From Candidula unifasciata (Eukaryota; Mollusca; Gastropoda; Stylommatophora; Geomitridae): a stretch of DNA of 64,000 nucleotides. Shown piece after piece: positions 56,874 to 64,000 of the stretch; position 1 is the first letter of the stretch, and each line of letters starts with the position of its first letter. Where the stretch lies: contig CAJHNH020007035.1 of NCBI GenBank assembly GCA_905116865.2, forward strand, positions 301,001 to 365,000, in the 5' to 3' direction. The notes beneath the pieces were generated by a model. The model did not search any database. It was not told where the DNA came from and saw nothing but the letters and a program-made list of their open reading frames with translations. The translations under genes were made by a program, and so were the position numbers.

Positions 56874-57000
56874 CGTCAGTTGGCATTGAACCATGGATCC
56901 CAATGTGGGTTTTGTACACCTGGCATCATCATGTCCATGTACACACTTCTCAGGAACAACCCATTGCCAACTCAGAAAGAGATCCAGGAGACATTCGATG
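56874..57000 (+). CDS. XDH: XDH/AOX family, exon 5 (second 2Fe-2S cysteines)
   Basis: A 127-nt exon (42 codons + 1). The acceptor is ATAATTTCAG and the donor GATG/GTAAGT. The translation [20 protein letters not shown], then [20 protein letters not shown], matches the helical 2Fe-2S domain. Cysteines are at model 121 and 124 (bovine 113, 116). [10 protein letters not shown] is diagnostic for the molybdo-flavoenzyme family. Confidence 0.97.
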
Positions 57001-57640
57001 GTAAGTAATTTGTCAACTCATGTCTTACCAGGAGCCACAGAGGAAGTCATGTATTATTTGTGTCTAATTCAGACCCACCGGGAAAGACACAGATAACCTA
57101 TGTCTTATTAGGCGTCACAGTTACCTGTGTCTTAATCAGACCTACAAGGGAAGACATTTTTCACGATTTATAAAGATTCGCAAAGGAAGTCAATTGTTAT
57201 CTGTATCTTACTCTGACCAGTTTTTCATGTCTTACCAAAAGCCACAGCGGAAGTAATTTATTACTTATGTCTTATCCAGAACCACAAGGGAAGACATTCT
57301 TTAGTTAGGTCTTACCCAGACCCACAAGGAAAGCCATTTTTTACCTGTGTTTTACTAGGAGTTCCAAGGGAAGCATTTATTAGTTAGATCTTTTTTAGAC
57401 CCACAAGGTAAGACATTTATTAGTTAGATCTTACCCAGACCCATTAGGGAAGACATTTATTAGTTAGATCTTTCCCCGACTGACAATGGATGATATTTAT
57501 TAATTAGGTCTTACCCAGACCCACAAGGGAAGACATTTATTAGTTAGATCTTTCCCCAACCCTCAAGGGAAGACATTTATTAATTAGGTCATACCCAGCC
57601 CCACAAGGAAAGACATTTGGAACCTCCTCTTTTTTTTTTA
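57001..57640. repeat. Degenerate tandem repeat of about 43 bp in intron 5
   Basis: About 14 imperfect units with GGTCTTACCCAGACCCACAA, GGGAAGACATTTATTAGTTA and variants. It starts at, or within a few bases of, the exon 5 donor (GTAAGTAATTTGTCAACTCA is itself like a diverged unit). Confidence 0.85.
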
Positions 57641-58445
57641 AAGGCGGGGCCACAAGGGCAGCATTGAATAGTAACACTGTAGCCTGTCAAGCATGTCATA
57701 AGTGACAATTAAGGAGGGTTTGTGGGAGGCTGTTGCCTCGTTCCGTAGGAAACCTTAGCTATGAAAATGCAGCCAAATGTGAACATGTCTTAAGTAATAA
57801 TAATATTTATTTTGTTTAACTTATTCGATCCGAAGCAATTCACCATGCGTTTGTTGAACTCTCTTACATTGTATTCTGTGCTTAACTTTCTGTCCCCATC
57901 CAGCAATGAAGTTAACTGACTGCCTCCATTGATGCTTGACATTCTTCATTCTCCTGGTGGTTTTATTGTATCTGCTTCACACTCAGACATTTATTAGTTC
58001 AAATTCCCTGTGTGGGTTTCGGGACTCCATTGTGGGGGAAACAAGAATATCCACATCTTCCCCAACAAGGATGTTATATGAGTCATTTAAAATAATACAT
58101 TCTTAGGATATAATGTGTTTATGAAACATCCAGCCTGGGAGTTAATTATCCTTCTCACACAGTTCAGGGCTTCAGGTTGCTGTGTAGCAATCTAAGTCCC
58201 CAGTATAACTGCTATGTGGCTGAACAGGGTTTCTGGGATTTGTGCATATAGGATTCTTGTCCTTGAGGTGTTGATCCTGTGAACTGCAGCCATGGAGGGA
58301 CAAAAACTACCTACTTAGCTTAGAAATAAGAGCAGGGTTGAAATGGATGGTGATATATTGAGGGATACAAAGAATAAGTAGAAGTAGAAGAAGAAGAGTA
58401 CAGAAGGGGAGGGCTGATTTGGGGTGATGGGCTAGGTAGAGGTGA
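57641..58445. other. Intron 5 of XDH-like gene, nothing recognised
   Basis: AT-rich intronic DNA. At 58015-58065 CCTGTGTGGGTTTCGGGACT resembles the beginning of family 5. Confidence 0.4.
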
Positions 58446-58449
58446 GAGG

Positions 58450-58685
58450 ATAGACTTTATTGCACCGGGTTTTATCCCATATGGCTCAGTCTCTGTCTGC
58501 AGAACAGCTAGCTACCTGCTGAGAGCATCACACAAAGCATGATCTCTGTAGCTCCGGTGACAATCCCCAGGGATCTATGTAAAAAATTGAACTCAAGAAC
58601 TGAACTGTGCCACCATAAAATGAACCCACGACCTTCAGAGCACGAGGCAAACGCTTGACCACTTTGCCATGAAGACCTAGGGTGG
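58450..58685 (-). repeat. tRNA-derived SINE family 2, best copy
   Basis: Read on minus it starts GGTCTTCATGGCAAAGTGGT and CAAGCGTTTGCCTCG (A box), then GAAGGTCGTGGGTTCATTTT (B box), a body, and ends at TGCAATAAAGTCTATCC. It lies 70 bp upstream of exon 6. Confidence 0.85.
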
Positions 58686-58754
58686 TGGGTAGATTTAAAC
58701 TAATATTACTTGTCATTTTCATTATACAGTTATTATCTTGCTGTTTTTTTTTAG

Positions 58755-58819
58755 GAAACTTGTGTCGCTGCACAGGATACCGTCCAATCTTGGAAGGTTT
58801 TAGTGCATTTGCATGTCAG
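58755..58819 (+). CDS. XDH: XDH/AOX family, exon 6 (last 2Fe-2S cysteines)
   Basis: A 65-nt exon (2 + 21 codons). The acceptor is TTTTTTTTTAG and the donor CAG/GTGAGT. GA completes Gly with the G of exon 5. The translation [20 protein letters not shown] matches the family motif [11 protein letters not shown]. Cysteines are at model 156 and 158 (bovine 148, 150). All eight iron-sulfur ligands are therefore present at a constant offset of 8. Confidence 0.97.
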
Positions 58820-58930
58820 GTGAGTTGTGAGGGAATCATTACAAAATGTGACACCTACAAAGTGAGACAAACAGATAACACAAACATATACACAAATAAA
58901 TGTTTATGGAAATCTGGACAATACTAGACA

Positions 58931-59252
58931 AAGAAGATGCGAAATATTGACATCTTAAAAGATCTGAACATCAAGAAAGATTGGCTAATAAACAGCAACC
59001 TTTCCCGAAAGCTGAAATATTTTGGTCATATCAAGCGCCACCACGGATTGGAAAAAATTATAGCAGAAGGCATGGTACCAGGAAGGAGGGGCAGGGGCCG
59101 ACCGACACGAAGATGGGCACAGAATATAGGTGACTCTTTGCATGTGAAAATGCATGAGGCGGAAGAACTGTCGAGAGACTGAGTTTCTTTCAGGCAGACT
59201 GTGATGAGAGCTACGTTCTGCAAAGGACCTGCTACATGATGATGATGATGAT
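58931..59252 (+). mobile_element. 5'-truncated LINE insertion with 15-bp target duplication
   Basis: KDWLINSNLSRKLKYFGHIK, then GLEKIIAEGMVPGRRGRGRP, ending FCKGPAT and an ATG-repeat tail. It is flanked by GGACAATACTAGACA at 58916-58930 and 59253-59267. One stop interrupts the frame near 59180. It inserted into a roughly 65-bp local tandem repeat in intron 6. Confidence 0.9.
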
Positions 59253-59399
59253 GGACAATACTAGACAGACAAATAACACAAACATATACTAAAACGAATG
59301 TTTAAGAAATTCTGGACAAGGCTAGATAGACAAATAACACATACATATACGAAAATGAATGTTTAGGGAAATCTGGGCAAGATAATGGTAATTAAAGGA

Positions 59400-59770
59400 A
59401 AAAAATTATGATTCTTCCTCTTCTTCTTCACTTCCTCTTTTACCATTTTGGGTATCAAGGGAGATATAAAAGTTCTGCCTCATGCTCTTTTAGCCGCCTT
59501 GAGCATTGACAAATCGTGCTGTTGTAGAGTTTCTATGATGTTATCATTCCATCTTGTTTGTGCTCTACATCCTTTGTCTCCTTTGGTATATGCCTTGCAT
59601 GGTATGATGTCACAAGGCATTCTCCTTAAGTGGGCAAACCTTTTGATTTGCTGTTTTTGTATGTAATTTAGAATTGGTTCGGTGCAGCATTTTCTCTTGT
59701 GACCTCATTCCTGATTTTATCTCTAATGGCCACTCTAGAAGCCCTTCTCAGACATCTCATTACCATTGGT
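59400..59770 (-). mobile_element. LINE reverse transcriptase C-terminal fragment, GAA-tailed
   Basis: The minus strand gives RVAIRDKIRNEVTRE, then QKQQIKRFAHL-like text, then KAYTKGDKGCRAQTRWNDNI and ETLQQHDLSMLKAA. The left end is CTTCCTCTTCTTCTTC, the complement of a GAA tail. Frameshifted. Confidence 0.7.
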
Positions 59771-60285
59771 TACTATTTGTCTTTCATGTTTTTGTGTGTG
59801 AGTGACCATGTTTGGCACTGGTAGCACAGAGTGGGAAATAATCTGCTTTGAATAAAATATTTCTTTATACTGATTGGGATTGTCTTATGCTGTAAGAGGG
59901 GGCGATAGCTGTCTCAATACTTGGTTTGCTTCAGTGACTCTGATGTTAACTTCTTTAATTTAAAAATAAAAAAAATAAAAATAATGTTAATTAATTTTAA
60001 GTTCTGCATATGTGTAAATTTAACCTGCCTACCCAATGATCATGTGTTCGAATCTCTGTTGAGGCAAAATTGTAAGACTGACCTTATCACTAAACTGTTA
60101 AACTGGACATAAGGAAATGTTTTGAAAAGTAAAGACTGTAGGGTAACCTCACCCTTCAATTGATGAGTATTGATTATGAATCTGGAACTACCGCCACATA
60201 TTTAATTTACCACAAGGTGTGGGGTGTCTGTGAGTGAAATAAGTTTTGAGTGAATTATGTGTGGATGTATGCTATACACATCTGC

Positions 60286-60376
<91 letters not shown>

Positions 60377-60380
60377 GGAG
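60286..60380. repeat. AG dinucleotide array
   Basis: About 42 GA units with AA and GG slips at the right end. Confidence 0.95.
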
Positions 60381-60419
60381 TGTGTAAGTGATTGATTGAG
60401 GCAAAGAGAATTTCAAAAT

Positions 60420-60680
60420 AATATCTAGTGAATCAGAGACAAACACTGTTCTTTGGCCACATAATGAGAAGAGAGACATTGGAGAACATAGTGACAACTG
60501 GAAAGATCAGTGGAAAAAGGGGTAAAGGCATACCAAGCGTAATGATGCTGGATGGGCTGAAACGATGGCATGGGGGGATATCATCAAGAGAGCTGTTCCA
60601 GGCAACCAGGAATTGTGATCGGTGGAGATGCATAAGCGCCTACACCAGTTGGCAGGGCACATGATGATGATGATGATGTA
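60420..60680 (+). mobile_element. LINE reverse transcriptase C-terminal fragment, intact frame
   Basis: NQRQTLFFGHIMRRETLENI, then TTGKISGKRGKGIPSVMMLD and RWHGGISSRELFQAT, with a stop and an ATGATGATGATG tail. It lies in XDH-like intron 6. Confidence 0.85.
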
Positions 60681-60834
60681 GTAAAAGATTTGCAGTTTAT
60701 CATTAACCAGCAGGTCTTTAATCCAACCTCACTCTCATCACGGCACACCTAAAAGTCTCATTTTCTCAGCTAGTTCTCCAGCCCAATGTGCTTTCACAGC
60801 CAGTGCATCATCAGTGTCTCGTATCCACATTTGC

Positions 60835-61000
60835 AGAAGCTTGCCTTTGCCTAAATTTCCTGGAAACTGTACTCTGCATCACCCTTCTTCACAGGCCACC
60901 ATTACGTTTAGCATGGCCAAAACACCTCAGCTTTCAGGGCGAGATGCTGTTTATGAGCCAGTTCTCTGAGAACGAATGTCCCCCCCAAAAATATTTAATG
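60835..61000 (-). mobile_element. Decayed LINE end
   Basis: The minus strand holds NWLINSI- and FGHAKR-like text (complement of TTTAGCATGGCCAAAACACC). Weak and frameshifted. Confidence 0.4.
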
Positions 61001-61034
61001 AAACAAGTGCAGTTATTATGATATATCATTTCAG

Positions 61035-61109
61035 AACAAGTGCCCAATGGGGAAAGCATGCTGCCAAAATGGAGTTTCAACTAGCAATGGAGACAACAAT
61101 CATGACATG
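61035..61109 (+). CDS. XDH: XDH/AOX family, exon 7
   Basis: A 75-nt exon, phase 0-0. The acceptor is TATCATTTCAG and the donor CATG/GTAGGT. The translation NKCPMGKACCQNGVSTSNGD, then NNHDM, corresponds to the variable linker after the second 2Fe-2S domain. Other XDHs have a Cys/Asn/Gly-rich stretch here (FAKDGGCCGG-like). The Cys pair is typical of the position. No domain by itself, but length, phase and position fit. Confidence 0.85.
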
Positions 61110-61174
61110 GTAGGTAGATGTTGATGACTTGTGGTAAAGAAATACATGTTTTTCCCTGTTAGGTGACATTCATG

Positions 61175-61460
61175 TTTTATCCTAGTGTGGGTTCCGGTGC
61201 CCCCATTACGGTTGGTTGGGTGGAAGAATAGATCCACTGCCTTCCTAATAAGCATGTCATAAAGCCATTAATAAGGGGTGTTTTCATAGTACATCTGCCT
61301 GAGAGACAAGAAACCAACTGTCAGCATACAAGTAAGCTATATCTGTAAAACGGATGTGCATGCAAAATTTAAGTTTGGGAACAAGACTAAAGTCGAGAAG
61401 TGGATGAACAGCCACAACTTTCTGCCTGGGTTTACATCCGAGGAGTGCAGAGAAGAAGAT
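61175..61460 (+). repeat. Dispersed repeat family 5, near full-length plus copy
   Basis: TTTTATCCTAGTGTGGGTTC, then AATAGATCCACTGCCTTCCT, AAGCATGTCATAAAG, CTGCCTGAGAGACAAGAAAC, CTGTAAAACGGATGTGCATG and AACTTTCTGCCTGG, with a GAAGAAG tail. Confidence 0.8.
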
Positions 61461-61614
61461 ACCATAACTCTTTCAGTCCCAAGGAATATATCATGTGTTC
61501 ATAGGTTCACACCTAGAAGCCCAGTGAACGCCAGTTCTCTTTACTATCCTTTGGACCTCTGATGCTAACCCCCCTGGGACTGAAAGAGTTAACAGTCATG
61601 TTTTTTGTAAACCT

Positions 61615-61890
61615 GTAAAAAGAAAAAAGTAAAGGACCCTTTTCCACACCTTTAAATGTGGGCATATAGGGCTAGACCTATATTTTATAGACCAATCAAC
61701 ACTTGGTGGGTGACGTAGTCAACATCATGCTGGCCCCCTTTACTTCCCAGGACTGTACCTGGTGTCCATTTAAGGTTAGGTTGGCCTGGAAGCCAAGATC
61801 ATTTTTTTTAAATCTGGCTCAGCCAGGACCCAAACCTTTGACCTTCTGATCTGCAGGCTAGTATCTAGCCACTAAACCACAGCAGCTCTG
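61615..61890 (-). repeat. tRNA-derived SINE family 1, minus copy
   Basis: AAAGGACCCTTTTCCACACC, CATATAGGGCTAGACCTATA and GTGACGTAGTCAACATCATG, with the head complement CTGATCTGCAGGCTAGTATC. Confidence 0.85.
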
Positions 61891-61954
61891 CTTAGTAAAC
61901 CTGATATTTTGTAATGGTATCATGTATCAATTTTCGACCTAGGCTTTTTTGTCT

Positions 61955-62205
61955 GTATTTTGTTCTTGTTCTTCTTCACGCTCACCGATTGTAAACTCTG
62001 ATGGAAGATTCTGGTTGTTTGTCCATTTCTGAACTTTGATCTTGTTCCAGAACTGGAGTTTTACCTGCACATCTGTTTTAGAGATCTAACTTATTTGTAT
62101 GCAGACTATTGGTTCCTCACCTCTTAGGCAAATGCACTCTGACTTCAGAGAGATAACATTCCTAATTAGTAGCCTATTATGACATGCTAGTTAGGGGGCA
62201 GAAAG
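61955..62205 (-). repeat. Dispersed repeat family 5, minus copy
   Basis: TTCTTCTTCACGCTCACCGA, GGTTGTTTGTCCATTTCTGA and GCAGACTATTGGTTCCTCAC. Confidence 0.8.
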
Positions 62206-62207
62206 TA

Positions 62208-62482
62208 AAGTAAAGATCCCGTTTCGCGCCTTAGGCGCATTGGTTATATGCGAAAAGCGTCCTATATTTTTACAGACCAGTCGGCACTGGATGGGTAATG
62301 TGGTAAGCATTACGCCGGCCGTCTTTACTTCCCTAGGACAGCCATCCTGGTACCCATTTTAGACTGGGTCGACCTGCGATGCCCCATAACATGAGAAAAA
62401 TCCACGTAGCCAGCAGTGGGTTTTGATCACCGTACGTTGGATTACGAGTCGGATTGGCAATGCCTAAGCCACGGATGCCGCG
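62208..62482 (-). repeat. tRNA-derived SINE family 1, minus copy
   Basis: AAGTAAAGATCCCGTTTCGC, GGGTAATGTGGTAAGCATTA and CATCCTGGTACCCATTTTAG, with the head complement GATTGGCAATGCCTAAGCCA. It is close to the copy at 43483 and is embedded between two parts of family 5-like sequence. Confidence 0.85.
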
Positions 62483-62598
62483 TAAGGAAGTAGTGGGTCT
62501 GTTCTTTTCTCCTCCCCCCCTCTCGCCCAAATGGGGCACAGAACCCACACAGGTCATTTTCAACATTTTAATTAAATTCCAAAAAATTATATATTTAG

Positions 62599-62676
62599 CA
62601 GGAATTCAATGGCTGTGCCACCACACCTCCCTTGTATGACTCCACCCAGGAGCCTATCTTCCCTCCAGAGCTGAAG
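62599..62676 (+). CDS. XDH: XDH/AOX family, exon 8
   Basis: A 78-nt exon, phase 0-0. The acceptor is TATTTAGCAG, a tandem NAGNAG site (start 62599 or 62602, with or without one Gln). The translation EFNGCATTPPLYDSTQEPIF, then PPELK, matches the family motif (D-x)-(T/S)QEP-IFPPEL that precedes the FAD domain. The donor is AAG/GTGAGC. Confidence 0.92.
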
Positions 62677-62835
62677 GTGAGCTTGTATGTGAATAATCTA
62701 CTTCCACACAGGTGTCCATATGTTTCAAGTTACAGAGTAGTGATATGAGGTGACCACTTCACTTCCATATTGTGTGTTCAGAGTTTTTTTTTAAATGTTT
62801 GTTTTGAGTGTATTTATCTATCTGCTGTTGAACAG

Positions 62836-62898
62836 TATGGTAGAGATCATCTGTTGCCCAAACAGATCTTGGCCTTCTTTATTTACTCCAAAGGAAAG
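62836..62898 (+). CDS. XDH: XDH/AOX family, candidate exon 9
   Basis: A 63-nt exon, phase 0-0. The acceptor is CTGTTGAACAG and the donor AAAG/GTAACA. The translation YGRDHLLPKQILAFFIYSKG plus K would occupy the place of the short variable segment ending in FxGERVTW at the start of the FAD domain. Sequence similarity is weak, but the splice sites, phase and expected length support it. The next exon should start with a VTW-like strand and is not seen in the last 1.1 kb. Confidence 0.5.
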
Positions 62899-63004
62899 GT
62901 AACACTAGTGTGTTTCGAACAATGCATGCTGTGAAAAATGCCACATCCGAAGATTCTGTCTATATGCCTGACAGAGCTTCTATTCCATTTCATAAAATTA
63001 ACTT

Positions 63005-63270
63005 TTCCCCAAATGGATTTTGAGGCTCCAATGGGGTTTAGGGGGCGAGAGATAGACCCATTGCCCCCTTCCCCACCATCACGAACAAACATGTTGTACA
63101 AGGCAACTAATTAGGGATGTCTCCTTCGAACCAACAGCCTGCATAATAATAAGCCAGATCTGTTGAACAGATGTGCACATAAAACACAAGTCTTGGAACA
63201 GGACTAAAGTCCAGAAGTGGATGAACAACCAGAACCTTATGCTGGAGTTTACAGCCGGTGAGTGCTAAAA
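63005..63270 (+). repeat. Dispersed repeat family 5, plus copy
   Basis: GGGGCGAGAGATAGACCCAT, AAACATGTTGTACAAGGCAA, AACCAACAGCCTGCATAAT and ACTAAAGTCCAGAAG. Confidence 0.75.
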
Positions 63271-63279
63271 TAGAAGGAA

Positions 63280-63560
63280 TTAGATGGTATGATAGAATAA
63301 CTAATGTAGAGCTTTGGAAAAGTTCCAGTGGACCAAGAGGAGAAGATGCTAGCACAGATAGAACACACATAGAGAAAACCTGAGAACAGTATACTAGAAT
63401 GTTTTTGCGCTGGAACCCACAAGGGCATAGAAATAAAGGGAGCCCAAAAAACACATGAAGAAGGGAGCTAGAGGGTGAAGTTAAAAAAAGATGGGGAGGA
63501 CGTGGGGAGAGCGGAATGTGATAGCAAAGAATTTCCATTCCATTTTACAAAAACAAAACC
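63280..63560 (+). mobile_element. LINE reverse transcriptase C-terminal fragment, frameshifted
   Basis: RMFLRWNPQGHRNKGSPKNT, then RRELEGEVKK and a WGGRGESG-like end. RWNP-x-G-x-R-x-x-G-x-PK-x-TWRR is a typical end of one LINE lineage. Confidence 0.75.
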
Positions 63561-63739
63561 CCAAAGAAAACTTGACCACGTTCAAAAGCAAGGGATAGAA
63601 CGATATGGCATGAGTTGATTGAGGGCCTGTGCTCCACTTAGGATTAAAAAGGCAGAAGAAGAATAAGAGCAGTGCTAAAAGAAGAAGAATAGGATTAACA
63701 ACTAGCTAAGGACCGTGCAGATGAAGAACGATCAGACGT

Positions 63740-64000
63740 AGGTCATTATTCTATGCCTTAGTAAAAGACACAGTCTACTCCGCAGCCACATGTACACACA
63801 ATTTACAATTGGCAAATCAGCCATGTGCGCATGTGGATTGGCACCTGAGACAACAGATCATGACCTCCAAGACTGTCCAAAATACAACATATCAAGGCAA
63901 AACTTGTGGCCAAGAGAAACATCAGGGTGAGTCAAACCTCACGGCTCGCTGAGTGAATTACAAAAGACAGTGAAGTTCATACTAGAGACAACATTGCAGA
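63740..64000 (+). mobile_element. LINE RNase H C-terminal/zinc-knuckle fragment, cut by window end
   Basis: IGKSAMCACGLAPETTDHDL, then QDCPKYNISRQNLWPRET: the C-x-C-(x9)-H-x-x-x-(D/E)-C motif found at the ends of some LINE polyproteins after RNase H. It may continue beyond the window. Confidence 0.75.

Noticed and set aside
60255..60497. Minus-strand Leu-Ser frame
   Set aside because: AG array joined to a LINE fragment.

Overview
The window is eukaryotic nuclear DNA: multi-exon genes with GT-AG introns, long introns, tRNA-derived SINEs, 5'-truncated LINEs and very large microsatellites. The best guess is a mollusc, probably a heterobranch gastropod. The main pointer is three copies of a non-autonomous hAT element that I recognise as SPIN (SPACE INVADERS), a horizontally spread family known from some tetrapods, Rhodnius and the pond snail Lymnaea stagnalis. 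No species can be fixed from sequence alone.

Two genes, both on the + strand, account for nearly all the coding sequence. Gene 1 (about 7.8-32.7 kb, possibly to 40.6 kb; its 5' end is missing) is assembled from exons whose phases match at every junction: 7828-7892, 9929-10622, 12432-12636, 15293-15623, 18061-18240, 22622-22801, 25416-25614, 27497-28834, 31613-31725, 32538-32715, and a doubtful last exon at 40417. It encodes a CARD-like death fold split over two exons, then related coiled-coil exons including two 180-nt phase 1-1 exons, then a long acidic disordered exon ending in eight copies of a 17-residue TP-x-x-SP repeat. I do not recognise a named orthologue. A CARD plus coiled coil suggests an adaptor or scaffold, which is inference.

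Gene 2 (44.9 kb to beyond 62.9 kb) is the 5' part of a xanthine dehydrogenase/aldehyde oxidase family gene. Nine exons (44931-44996, 49334-49391, 51786-51882, 53763-53871, 56874-57000, 58755-58819, 61035-61109, 62599-62676, 62836-62898) encode both N-terminal 2Fe-2S domains with all eight cysteines at family spacing, plus the linker to the FAD domain. The rest lies beyond the window. Introns 2 and 3 carry the signals of U12-type (minor spliceosome) introns, and intron 3 appears to end in AT instead of AG.

Everything else is introns and intergenic DNA filled with repeats. There are at least four tRNA-derived SINE families, a fifth dispersed repeat with a GAAGAA tail, more than 20 fragments of non-LTR retrotransposons (almost all C-terminal RT or RNase H pieces), a TTAA-flanked MITE, the SPIN elements, a near-identical 0.33-kb inverted duplication at 39.2/40.4 kb, and tandem arrays: GACA/GGCA/GATA 1.37 kb, GAA 1.0 kb, and 24-, 29-, 33-, 40- and 80-bp units. 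Several arrays can be traced to the tail or end of a mobile element. Most long open frames in the window are read-through of these repeats and are not genes.
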